From Purpureocillium takamizusanense (lineage: Eukaryota > Ascomycota > Sordariomycetes > Hypocreales > Ophiocordycipitaceae), in NCBI RefSeq assembly GCF_022605165.1, contig NC_063072.1, positions 1,178,001 to 1,242,000 of the forward strand: 64,000 bases of DNA, written 5' to 3'. The notes beneath the pieces were generated by a model. That model worked only from the letters and a program-made list of their open reading frames with translations. It ran no database searches and was not told where the DNA came from. Below are positions 22,502 through 32,363 of this stretch, one piece after another. Within the stretch, counting starts at the first letter, position 1; every line of letters begins with the position of its first letter. The position numbers and the translations under genes were made by a program.

Positions 22502-24712
22502 ATGCCGCCTCGGATAGGCTTCCGCAATAACCTCGAGCGGGATGTCTATCAAATCTTGAACAAGCTCGATGCGCAATTCACCACAGTCTCCAGCGCTTAC
22601 GACGCCATAAAGCGATCGAATTCGAGCATTGCGAGGCTCAAAAAGCGCCCACTCGAGGATGCCATTGACCGCGTCCTGCAGATTCGCAAGCAGGAAGCAC
22701 AAGACGACGAGTCGGACGATTCCGAAGCCGCCCTCGACGCTCCCGAACCTGCGAAGCCACAAGATGAACGATTCCTCCTCAACCGCCAGATGACCAAGTT
22801 GTGGAAGACCAACGCCAAACCGACCGACCCGGTCGGTGACCAGCCTGTGTCGAAGAAGCGTCGCCTCCAGGCTGATGGCGATGCAAAGGAGGATCGTGCC
22901 AGCGGAACCGAGACTCCGGCTGTCGAGGTAACCACACCGGGCAAAGAGGAGAAGATGCCTCTGAAAAAGACACAAAAACCCACACCGTTCACGGTCGAGC
23001 GCGGCGAAAGCCTTAGCCCAAACCCCGTGGGCGGCATTGACGATGTGCTGTGTGAGCTTTGCAAGCTTACCTGGCATGCACTTCTCCCGCGGGACATGTC
23101 CTACGGACCACGTGTGTCTGGAGTCCTCATTTCCGGGCCTGCGGGTATGGGAAAGAGGACCGCCGTCAAGAGCCTGGCTTCACAGCTCTGTGCCTCCTTG
23201 GTTGTCCTCGACGGCTGCTTCGACAATCCCGAGCGCATGGAGAAGAGTCTTGCAGAAGCATTCGACACAGCGATTAGCCTCGAGCGGAGCATCGTCTTCA
23301 TCGACGACATCGATCAGTACATATCTAGACCCGGCGCCTCGACCCATGGCGATCATCACAGCCAGGCGCGGAGATATCTCGCGGCCCAGATGAGGCGTCT
23401 GACCAGTCTGCAACAGGGTCGGGTCCTTGTCACGGCTACAACTTCCAAGCTCGTGGATGTTGATCCTGCCATACGCGAGTACGGCCTCCTCGAGCAGACG
23501 CTCCAGATCCGGATACCGGACTACGCGGCACGGCGCAAGATCCTCGATATTTGCACTAGGCACTTGTCCGTGGCAGATGATGTCGACCTGGCAGCACTAG
23601 CCAACATTACGCATGCATATGTTGGCGCTGATATAGCCGCTGTCACGAAGCTGGCAGGGCTGAGGGCTGCCGAACGGAATCTTTCCGAAAGCATCCCGTG
23701 GCGCTTATTCTCCCCGATCATGGGACGGGATCACCCTGACCTTGCCAATGGAGACCTTGTACTTCTGGACGGCGACGCAAGTTCTCACGTGGGTGAAGAT
23801 GCACGAGGCCCAGCCACAGTTACCATGGACGACTTCAAGGCGGCCATCGCCAGCTTCACCCCGTCGCTGAGGAAAGAAGGGTTCACGGTGATACCGAGCG
23901 TCACTTGGGATCAGGTCGGCGCTATGGAGGAGGCTCGCAAGCAACTCCAGACGTCCATCATTGGACCAATCAAGAACCCAGATCTGTATCGCAAGTTCGG
24001 TCTCAGTCGCCCGGCGGGTGTCCTTCTCTGGGGCCCTCCCGGCTGTGGCAAGACGCTGGTCGCGCAAGCCGTCGCCAACGAGGCCCAGGCCAGCTTCATC
24101 CTAATCAACGGTCCCGAGCTGCTCAACAAGTACGTGGGTGAATCAGAGCGCGCCGTACGAGAGCTATTCCAGCGAGCGCGCTCCTCGGCGCCCTGCATCC
24201 TCTTCTTCGACGAGATGGACTCTATAGTGCCTCCGCGCAACAACTCGTCCACCGATTCCGGCGCGCGTGTCGTCAACGCCCTGCTCACCGAGCTTGATGG
24301 CGCACAGGATCGTACGGGCATCTACGTCATCGGCACGACCAACCGCCCGGAGATGATCGACGAAGCTATGCTCCGGCCCGGCCGTCTGAGCGTTCAGCTC
24401 CTCGTTGATCTGCCGACGCCCACCGAGCGCGTCGACATCCTGCGCGCCGTCTACCGCACGAACCACGAGGATGCTTCGCAGGGTGAGCTCGATGCGCTCG
24501 CCGCTGTGGCGCTCGACCCGCGGTGCGCCAACTTTAGCGGCGCAGACCTCAGCGGGCTGCACACAAAGGCTGCCGAGAACGCGCTCCACAGGTGGACCGC
24601 GGCGGGCGGCTGCGGACCGCAGACCATCGATGCCGCGGACTGGCAGCACGCGCTGGATAACACGCGCGCGAGTGTCAGGGACCCTAATTCGTATCGGCTG
24701 CGGTCTGCTTAG
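22502..24712 (+). CDS. RIX7: Rix7/NVL-like double AAA+ ATPase with degenerate D1 domain
   Basis: Single exon, 736 aa; the ATG at 22502 (MPPRIGFRNNLERDVYQIL) was chosen because it starts the Rix7-type N-terminal domain. Rix7 strips assembly factors from pre-60S ribosomes in the nucleolus. After a charged linker comes D1 (about 185-420), then D2 (about 470-730). D2 is intact: Walker A GPPGCGKT (about 511), pore loop KYVGESE, Walker B ILFFDEMD, sensor GTTNRPEMIDEAMLRPGR. D1 is not: Walker A reads GPAGMGKRT, Walker B ends IDDID instead of DE, the pore-loop GESE block is missing, and the arginine-finger stretch is replaced by AIREYGLLEQ. Either this is the lineage's only Rix7 with a dead D1, or it is a paralog. 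Divergent from VPS20. Confidence 0.85.
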   Translation: MPPRIGFRNNLERDVYQILNKLDAQFTTVSSAYDAIKRSNSSIARLKKRPLEDAIDRVLQIRKQEAQDDESDDSEAALDAPEPAKPQDERFLLNRQMTKLWKTNAKPTDPVGDQPVSKKRRLQADGDAKEDRASGTETPAVEVTTPGKEEKMPLKKTQKPTPFTVERGESLSPNPVGGIDDVLCELCKLTWHALLPRDMSYGPRVSGVLISGPAGMGKRTAVKSLASQLCASLVVLDGCFDNPERMEKSLAEAFDTAISLERSIVFIDDIDQYISRPGASTHGDHHSQARRYLAAQMRRLTSLQQGRVLVTATTSKLVDVDPAIREYGLLEQTLQIRIPDYAARRKILDICTRHLSVADDVDLAALANITHAYVGADIAAVTKLAGLRAAERNLSESIPWRLFSPIMGRDHPDLANGDLVLLDGDASSHVGEDARGPATVTMDDFKAAIASFTPSLRKEGFTVIPSVTWDQVGAMEEARKQLQTSIIGPIKNPDLYRKFGLSRPAGVLLWGPPGCGKTLVAQAVANEAQASFILINGPELLNKYVGESERAVRELFQRARSSAPCILFFDEMDSIVPPRNNSSTDSGARVVNALLTELDGAQDRTGIYVIGTTNRPEMIDEAMLRPGRLSVQLLVDLPTPTERVDILRAVYRTNHEDASQGELDALAAVALDPRCANFSGADLSGLHTKAAENALHRWTAAGGCGPQTIDAADWQHALDNTRASVRDPNSYRLRSA

Positions 24713-25275
24713 GTGTGCTTGTACTTGTGAGGAGTTCCGCAGCGAGCAATCTATAGACGGAGCCTGTTTAGATATCATGTTAAATACCCCCAACGGCGAC
24801 GAATGTAAAATATAGAGCCTTGCCACCTTGCAAATCACGGCCTTGGCATTTCGAGCCGACAGGCTCAAAGGCGCTGCCACGAACTGTTCCGTTTTATGCC
24901 GTAGTCCTTGCTGGGGTACGTTGCCACCCGCTGCGGGAGTGGCTGAACAGGGTTTGCCCGGCGTCGAGCTACTACTAATACTACGCACGCAGCCAGGGCA
25001 TTCAACTTTTGAAGGAATCCGCCGAGGCCGATTGAGCCCGCGGTGCCTGGCCCCGAGGCACTTGGTCACTGTAAATGCTGCGTCTTGGCGCTGGCGTGAA
25101 TCCCGCCGAAAAGAGGAGTTTCTTTGTATCGTGTAGTACAACAAGCACGCAGTGATGGTGCGTCTCAACTATTCTAGTTGCTCTATAGTACAATCGCCGC
25201 GTCCCCCGTCTATCACAAAACTGGAAAGATGGTTGGTATCGTTATACACACCGCCACGTACCGCCACTGGGTCGC
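24713..25275. other. Convergent 3' flank between the Rix7-like gene and cytochrome c
   Basis: No gene seen. An A/T-rich patch (AATGTAAAATATAG near 24801) is a plausible polyadenylation region for the Rix7-like gene. Confidence 0.5.
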
Positions 25276-26146
25276 TTAAGCGGTGGACTCCTTCAGATAG
25301 CTGCAGGGTAATGTCAGTCAAGGCGGTTCTTCGCAAGCCGGCAGACGTGGAAAGGGGGGGTGTCCGAGATGGACAATGCAGAGGAGAAAACGTACGCAAT
25401 CAGGTCCTTCCTGTCCTTCTCCTTCTTCAGGCCGCCAAAGGCCATCTTGGTGCCGGGGATGTACTTCTTGGGGTTCTCGAGGTACTCGAACAGGGTGCCG
25501 TCGTCCCAGGTGATGCCCTTCTGCTTGTTGGCATCCGTGTACGAGTAGCCGTCGACGGAGCCAGTCTTGCGGCCGAAGAGGCCGTGCAGGGCCGGGCCGA
25601 TCTTGTTGCCGCCGCCAGCCTCGACGGTGTGGCACTGCGCGCAACGCGTCTTGAAGAGGGAGGCGCCCTTCTTGGTGTCACCTGGGGGAGTTATATGTCA
25701 GCACAAGAAATTCTTACACAACGAATCCTTTGTCAGCGTCCTCTCCCGGAACAGCGCAAGGGCCCGAAGGTGCGCGCGGCGGCCGCACCGACGATCGCAA
25801 CGAACAGGTGTCCAGACACCGCTGCCCTTGCATCGCGAGCCGTCGCAGTGAGCTGAAGGCGAAGCGGGAGTTCGTCGTCGCTTCGGAAAATGACGCGGCG
25901 CGCCCTCCCGTAAGCCGACCACGATGCCGCCGAAAATGACACCTCCCAGCTCCGCCAGACAGGGCAGACACGACGCCGCCCGCTAGCCGCAAAGCGCATG
26001 CAACGCGGCCGTTGTATATGGCGTCGGGCGGGCTCAATGGTGGGCGTTGCCATGCCAAGCGCCTGTTGACCTCGGCTGTTCCGGCGAAACTCTTTTTTTC
26101 TCACACAAGAGGACGAGTAACGAATGACACACTTACCGCCAGCCAT
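25276..26146 (-). CDS. CYC1: Cytochrome c
   Basis: Three exons on the minus strand: 26146-26137, 25681-25396 and 25300-25276 (106 aa). It is the soluble electron carrier between complexes III and IV in the mitochondrial intermembrane space. Seen: haem attachment CAQCH, the block [15 protein letters not shown], axial-ligand region [20 protein letters not shown] and a C-terminus YLKESTA. The first exon is only 10 nt (MAG plus one base) and is followed by a 455-nt intron, long for this genome; the junction rebuilds [16 protein letters not shown] exactly. The second intron is 94 nt. It shares a 635-bp promoter region, holding two CCAAT boxes, with the divergent mitochondrial membrane protein gene. 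Confidence 0.97.
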
Positions 26147-26781
26147 TGTGATTAGATGTGGGTTGGGAAAAATAAAACGTGGGAATCAAAAGGGTCGTAA
26201 AGGTCGTTCGAAAAGAAAGGGAGGATGCCAAAGAGCGCGTCGATAAAGACAGTCCTTGGACAGTGTGAGGATCTTGACTTGTTGGTTAAGGGGAGGGAAG
26301 GAGAGATTCAAGGAAAAAATCCTGAGCGCATGCCGATGAGTTTATGACAGCATGGAGAAACTAGCGCAGGAGCCTCCGGCGCGGCGCAATTGGACCTGAG
26401 CCACATGTGGCGCCGAGTTGGCCAATAGCAGGCCGCCAATTACACAGTCTCGTGGCCAGCCACAGCCGCTTGCCCGGGTGAACTCGGATACAACGGGTGG
26501 AACGTCGCCTGCGGCCGCGTTTGCCCCATTTGGGTGGGCACCGGCGAAAGCTCGGCAAACCGCCCTTTCTGCCCTTGCGCTGGCTTGGGCTGGTCAACAA
26601 CCCCAGTGGGCGGGCCTGGACCCAGGGACCTTCGAGAAGAAAAGAAGCTCTAGGTGAGCGAGGCCATCACGAGTTTTGCCCACCGCCTCCGGTTGCTGCG
26701 ATTCACCGCACCTGCACACAGCGGTAGCCAACAAACCTTCTCCTCCATCGAAGCCGTCTCAATCAATTCGCTAGGAGGACC
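26147..26781. promoter_or_regulatory. Bidirectional promoter of cytochrome c and a mitochondrial membrane protein
   Basis: 635 bp between two divergent starts, both for mitochondrial proteins. It holds two CCAAT boxes on the plus strand and no other gene. Shared control of the pair is an inference from this arrangement. Confidence 0.6.
26422..26440 (+). promoter_or_regulatory. Paired CCAAT boxes (candidate HAP complex sites)
   Basis: CCAAT at 26422-26426 and again at 26436-26440, 14 bp apart start to start. The Hap2/3/5 (CBC) complex binds CCAAT and activates respiratory genes such as cytochrome c in fungi. Spacing and placement fit, but binding is inferred. Confidence 0.55.
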
Positions 26782-27619
26782 ATGGCGTCGAGGGCCGTTA
26801 TCCCGCGGTTCCTGCTCCCGCTTCAGGGCCCGCTCTGGCGCGGCGTGCGCATCCCGCTGTCGCAAAACATCCTCGTTCGCTTCGTCTCGACCTCCAACGG
26901 CGGCGGCGCAGGCAAGCCGCACAAGCCCATAGTCCTCGAGAAGCCGGCAAAGTTCAACCCACCATCGCACGGCTCGCGCCTCAAGCGCAACTCGATGCCG
27001 CGGCACTACGGGCCCGAGCTCACACCCGACGAGATCTCCGCCCAGGACAAGAGGGACTATCCGGGACTCATGGCGCCGCAGGGCTCCTGGGCACACTGGT
27101 TCTGGCACAGCCGAATCCTCCACACGTTCATCACAATGGTACTGTGGGCTTCCTACCCGCGACGGAGAGAGGGGATTATGGCTGAGGGTTTTGTCTACGA
27201 GCTAACTAACATGCCTCATCTTGCAGGGCGCGCTGCTGGCCATGGGCCTCTACACCTTCTTCCTCAACTACGCCTACAACTCACCCTTCAAGGACCTGGT
27301 GCCGTCCATCTCGGACCTCTGGGCCCAGCCCACCTACTTCTTCGCCCAGTGGAAAAATGTCATCGTCATGCACGAGAAGGACAAGGCCGACAAGGCCAGG
27401 GAGCACCGCACCCGTCACCTCGACGACGTCGCCAAGCGTCAATACTACATGAAGACGCACGGCATCGAGGCCAAGGACCCCGTCACCATGGTATTCGGCA
27501 AGGACGACAACCGCACGGTCGATGAGCTCGAGGCGACGGCCCTCGGCCGCGAACTCCCCCCCAAGCAAGAACAAGAGGCGAAGCCGGAGCAGCGGAAGAA
27601 GTGGTTTGGTATATTGTAG
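26782..27619 (+). CDS. Conserved fungal mitochondrial membrane protein, function unknown
   Basis: Two exons, 26782-27138 and 27227-27619, with an 88-nt intron with branch point CTAACTAAC (249 aa). The N-terminus is basic and hydroxylated with no acidic residues (MASRAVIPRFLLPLQGPLWRG, reaching RFVSTSNGG), a good mitochondrial presequence. The middle has SRLKRNSMPRHYGPELTPDE and a Trp-rich stretch (GSWAHWFWHSRILHTF) leading into one hydrophobic segment (GALLAMGLYTFFLNYAY, about 120-136). The C-terminal half is charged, with HEKDKADKAREHRTRH, and ends KKWFGIL. I do not recognise a functional family. An inner-membrane, single-span protein is the inference. It shares its promoter region with cytochrome c and ends 148 bp from the convergent RRP42 stop. 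Confidence 0.85.
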
Positions 27620-27767
27620 GAGGATATCGTAGGAGCAGACGTGCGGTGCTGGAGAATCTTGACCCAGCAGAATTCGCCTGTATCATAATAACAAAATTGA
27701 TCTCAGCATGCTCCCCGAATGATGAGCTCAAACAATTCCCCTCAAGCTCCGAATTCCAACGTGAACT

Positions 27768-28907
27768 CTATGCCAGGTCGACGCCATCCAAGCCGTCCAG
27801 GACCTCGTGTGCCACGCCACCCTTTTCCAACACCGCTCGTATGATGCTTTCCAAAACCGCAAACTTTGTGCCACCCAGCGGCGCCTTCCACACCCCCTCC
27901 TCGGGCCGTCCGTCGAACTTGATCTGTGGCTTGGGTTGCGACGCCCCGGTGCCCGCCACGTTTGCGGAATTGGGCACACCTGGCGGCGTTAACCTGGAGG
28001 GTGGGTCGACAGTCCGCATGGACAGTAATCGTAGCTCGCGGCCTGAGTCGACGTCCATGTCGCCCTGTCCCTTCTCACCCCGAACCTCCGCCACGGACAC
28101 GGCGAGGGCCGACTCCGCAACAGCGAGCTCCTCCTTCGCCGGGTCGAAGATGATATTGTCGCCCACGGCCACCACCAGAAGCGTGATGGGGGGGCGGGAC
28201 CCTGCGACGGCCACTTCACGGGGATACAGGAACGTGGACGCCTCCCAGTCGTCGTCGAACATAGGGTCCTCGTCGCCCTCGGATTTTAATCGCGGTAGCC
28301 TGGTCGCCAGAAGTGCTAGGTGTGTGGTGAGCGAGAGGAGAGGCAGAGGGTATGACAGTGGCGGCGATATCAACAGGACCTGATGCGAAAGGAGTCAGCA
28401 AACGTATCGTTTCCTTCGTTAGGAGGGAGGACTGACGTCGAGGTATAACCGCCAGTGGAATCGCCTGTTGATCCACAATTTCTTGACAAACTCGCCATCT
28501 GCCAGGAGTGCCTCGCGCAGCATCTCCGCCAGGAACACCGTCGCCGCGTCGTCGTCACGCTGCCCCGGGATCTCGACCGTCATCTCCAGCCAGTCGCCCC
28601 TCGCCTTCACCTTCTCCTCGTCGCCGTTGGCGCCGCCCCGCTGCACATCCCCTCCCTCAAGCTCCTCGCTCGTCAACGCGCCGGCCGTCTTCTCGATCTC
28701 CGCCTTGACTCCCACAATCGCCTCTGTGCCATCCGAGAAGCATACTCGCGCGCTGCCGTTGGTGCCGGGCAGGATACCCGTCTCTCCTGTGAGTGGACGG
28801 AATTGTGTCGGCGCACGGCCGTCGGGACGGATCGGTGGGCGCAGGGCAAGAGAGCTGTGGAGGTAGGCCAGCTCCGCCGGGGACAGCAGAGTCTGTTGAG
28901 TAGCCAT
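27768..28907 (-). CDS. RRP42: Exosome complex component Rrp42 (RNase PH fold)
   Basis: Two exons on the minus strand, 28907-28437 and 28379-27768, with a 57-nt intron (360 aa). Rrp42 is one of six RNase PH-like subunits of the exosome ring, which threads RNA for 3'-5' decay and rRNA processing in nucleus and cytoplasm. Seen: the family start LSPAELAYLHSSLALRPPIR followed by PDGRAPTQFRPL, then GSARVCFSDGTEAIVGVKAE, and in exon 2 the blocks LLISPPLSYPLPLLS and ITLLVVAVGDNIIFDPAKEE. The eukaryotic ring subunits are catalytically inactive; this one is not expected to differ. Insertions (EGGDVQRGGANGDEEK and an acidic GEKGQGDMDVD) make it longer than the yeast protein, as is common in filamentous fungi. 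Confidence 0.93.
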
Positions 28908-29332
28908 GATGAGGGAAATCCTGCGGCACGGCTCGCAGAGCTCTCTTGAAGTTGGTCGCAGGCGAGCGGCAATTGAGCGCGGCTCACTACCTGTAGTTGA
29001 TGTTGAAAGTTCTGAAATGCGATAACCAGGTTGAGCTCTCACCGAGGTGAGCGATAAGATGTGGGGTTGCACATGTGGTGGGGCGCAACACCATAGCCCT
29101 GTCGGCTGGCAACTTGGAAGTCTGGACGGCGCAAGCACACACGTCGTACTGGCTGTCGCCTTTAGGCCGCTGCCACCATCAGCTAAACCCATGTCCACCT
29201 CAACGAATGGACCTGTTATGGACTAATTGGTGTGTAAATTTTCTTTCAATGAGCCGAACAGAATGTCACATCTTCGCTATGTAAGCCGCCTGCTGAGACC
29301 ACCTCCATATACTTGGTATCATGAGGCAGGCA
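28908..29332. other. Intergenic gap between RRP42 promoter and ATE1 3' end
   Basis: 425 bp with no gene seen. It should contain the RRP42 promoter and the ATE1 3' UTR; both genes run leftward. Confidence 0.5.
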
Positions 29333-30759
29333 TCAACGGGATGAATCCACACACAAGCAATCCAGAACGTCCGGTCCAAGCGCTGCCACCAGCTCAGCCA
29401 TTGAAGCCTTGGCTGACGGCCAATCTCGCACTGTTTTCGAGTCCCAGCTAACTAGGTCTGACGTCTCAAAGAGCGGTCCACTTGGGAAGATCTTGAGAGG
29501 GATGTGGTCCAGGTCCACCTCCTCCATGTCTGCGAGGGATGGTATCCCGGGCATGTCTGACCGAAACAGCGAGGTGGTTGTGTCGTCGTCGCCGGCGTCG
29601 TCATCGTCGTCGTTTTCCCCCGGCGTGGCTGTAGAGATGCCTTCTCTAGCGATAGGGTCCGTTGAGTTTGCGATGCCTTCCGGCGCAGCCTGCTTCTCAA
29701 GAGAAAGACTGACGAACGGCTTTCGGTCAAGCAATCGGAGTACCTCGTCATCTAGTGGATCCCAAGCCAGGGTTTGCGGATCGAGGATGAACTGCGGGGT
29801 GTAGTCGATCTTGTATCTCATCTTGGGGCAGCTGTGGATGTAGAATCCGGGATACCACCAACGATACCCCTCTTCTATGGCCAAGGAAATTTCATAGAGA
29901 GCCCCAATCTTCCCTGGCGTGAGACTGTGAATGCTTTCGTGGTAGAGAAAGTAGACGGAGCTCACGCAATCAGGCAGGAGATCGAGAACCCCTATGGCTA
30001 CCAAATCGCCATCGATTCTATAGCACTGATGGAAGGAACCAAGACGACGCTTCCGTCCGTCAGGATCTGTGACAGTTTGTCGCCTCAATGGCGAATTACA
30101 GAGAAAGCGCTTAAACGATCGTCGCGTTCGATCCTCGGGGGTCTCCTTGTGTACCACCTTTTGATAATTATCGTACACGGCGTACTTTTCTTCTGTAAAA
30201 GAGTCCTCTTCGAGAGTGACCACCAGCTTGTGGGCTGGCTCAGGCGGAGTCTTGAGGTGAGAGTACTCAGCCTCATGGATTCGGTCTGCAAGGCAAAACT
30301 CGTTGTCTCGTTTTTTAGTCTGTGCTCGAGACCTCGGATACAACCGCGCTGCTTCTTTAATGTACTGCACTCCGAGGATGTACCTGTTAAATCTGTTGAC
30401 GGCCTGCCGTTGGTCACGGGCTGGTTTGAAGAGCGATGAGTCAAGACGAATCGTGTAGTGTGGACAACAGGCTTGGCGCTGATTCGGGCGATACATGAGA
30501 GTCCCTGACCGCCTCCAACAGCGATCGATCAGTTTCTGATAAAACTGAGGAGAAAGGGAAGTGGCCGTTGCGTAGTAAGAGTAGCCTATCGTCATGATTA
30601 GTCGCTTGTAATTGGGCTCAGAGTCCACGCTGAGGCAGCTGTGAATACGTTGGCACTAGAAAACTTGTGCAGCACCAAGACACGGCTGAGGATAGCACTT
30701 ACGCTTCGTTTGACGAGAAGACGTGCCGCAATAGCCGCATCGGGAGGAGTTTGCATAGC
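29333..30759 (-). CDS. ATE1: Arginyl-tRNA-protein transferase Ate1 (first exon missing from model)
   Basis: Two exons are supported: 30759-30703 and 30585-29333, with a 117-nt intron. Together they code for about 436 aa. Ate1 transfers arginine to N-terminal Asp/Glu (and oxidised Cys), marking proteins for the N-degron pathway. The small exon carries the conserved Cys motif (SSRCGYCGTSSRQTK), and the next resumes at RYSYYATATSLSPQFYQKLIDRCWRRSG. The catalytic C-terminal half has VYFLYHESIHSLTPGKIGA and EGYRWWYPGFYIHSCPKMRYK. A long acidic fungal tail follows. The small exon has a strong acceptor (CTGACTAAC..GTATGATGTAG) and no in-frame ATG, so a further 5' exon must lie upstream of 30790; I could not place it. 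Confidence 0.9.
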
Positions 30760-32070
30760 CTACATCATACGTGGCAATGTTAGTCAGACGAGCCCTCAGC
30801 TACGGCGCGGCACTTCAACCAGCCATTTGCCGCACAGCTTGACCAACACTTGTTGGACGCGTAACAAGAGCTGCACATGCCGGAACCTCAGTGCTGACGA
30901 AGTGATGAAAGGGATGAAGCTTTGGCGCGCAATGTTTGCGGTCCTATCAAGCTGGTAGTATAACGGTGAAAGTAAGTGTCAGCTCGGGCAGGGTTGCATC
31001 TGGGTTGGAGCCAGTGGACACCGAGGTGAGCCAACCAAGAGGCACACGACACAGGCAAACCTGCCAGACGAGCCGCCGAGGGAAGGTGCAAGGGGGTGCA
31101 CAAAGCAACCAAGCCAAGAAGCTGGCTGGGTCAATCGCTGTGAGATGTGTTGAAGACGGCAGGGCCTTTATTAGCATCACCACCGTTGACGCGCAGGGCA
31201 ATGCCGCTTACATGGCTGGAGAGTACCAACTGCAGCTGGGCCTGGCCAACGAAAGGAGCGGGAACGAGCACGTGGGGGCGGGGCTCAGCTGCGTTGAAAG
31301 AAAGGACCGACATCCAGGCTGTTCAGCACTCACCGATTGGAGCGAGAAGCTCATAGTCGGGAGAGGCGTCTCCAGGGGTCACTGAGCTACCAGGTTCCAT
31401 CCCGTCGTCACCAGCCGCGAAGCTCGACAGGTTTCTTTGTCCCGCTTGAGCTGGGAGGGGTATCAAGCCGTTGGCTTCCGGCTTTCGTCCTGAAGCGGCA
31501 AGCCGATGCGTGGTCGCCGAGCCGGTGGGAGAGGCAAGGCAAGGTTCGAGACACGAGAGTGGCGAGACGAGCGACGTGATCGCGTGGACAGCTCGCCGGC
31601 GGCTTGATGGCAGACACGAGAAGCTCCTCTGTCCTGGGCAAGGCGCGGCCCAACGATGAACGCTGTTGCAGGGTACCGCCCGTGTCCGTGAAAAAGGTCG
31701 TGCCGAAGGTCGTGCGCAATGATGAGCAAGATGCCGGGATCGGGCTGGGAGCGAGACCAGATGCGAACGGACAATGTGCAAAAGTGTTCGATGGCCAAGG
31801 AGCACTCAGTGATGATGACCTGGGTAAGGCAGCACGGAGCAGTCGCGGCCTGAGCTTCGTACCGGAGGGTCGCTCCCTCACCTCGACGGCGCGAGAACTT
31901 GGCTTGAGTGCTGAACTTCGTACTTCATTGGGCACGAAGGCCTACTCAATACTTTGGGTATAGCTGTACTTTAGTATCTTAGCAGTACCTAGTACTTACG
32001 AAGTAACTTAGTGCCTGTCAACTCAGGCCAGGCAAGTACGAAGCAGCCCTTGGGTACCCCGCCACGGAAC

Positions 32071-32100
32071 ACTACTAGGTACTACTAGGTACTACTAGGT
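32071..32100. repeat. Tandem repeat, unit ACTACTAGGT x3
   Basis: Three exact 10-base units followed by AGGTAATTAA and a further GGTAGGTACTAGGTACC. It is embedded in the local cluster of TAGGTA/TACCTA motifs. Confidence 0.9.
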
Positions 32101-32323
32101 AGGTAATTAAAGGTAGGTACTAGGTACCTGTACATTTCTTTGCAGTGACCTGTGTCCTCCCAAGCCATGCCAAACGGCAAGCTGCCTTGCCCGCCATCCT
32201 GCCTACATCTGTGACTCATTACTGCATCAACGTGCTTCGGTTCGGCATTGTTGTGGACGGACGCAGAGTCCCTCGATCCGCCTGACAAGTACCGCTTCAG
32301 CATAGTCCCCACCGAAGCAGCGG

Positions 32324-32363
32324 CAGAGTGCAGAGTGCAGAGTGCAGAGTGCAGAGTGCAGAG
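32324..32363. repeat. Tandem heptamer repeat, unit CAGAGTG x5
   Basis: Five exact head-to-tail copies plus a partial sixth. The unit is not a multiple of three, so length changes would break any reading frame, which fits the gene-free setting. Confidence 0.92.
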
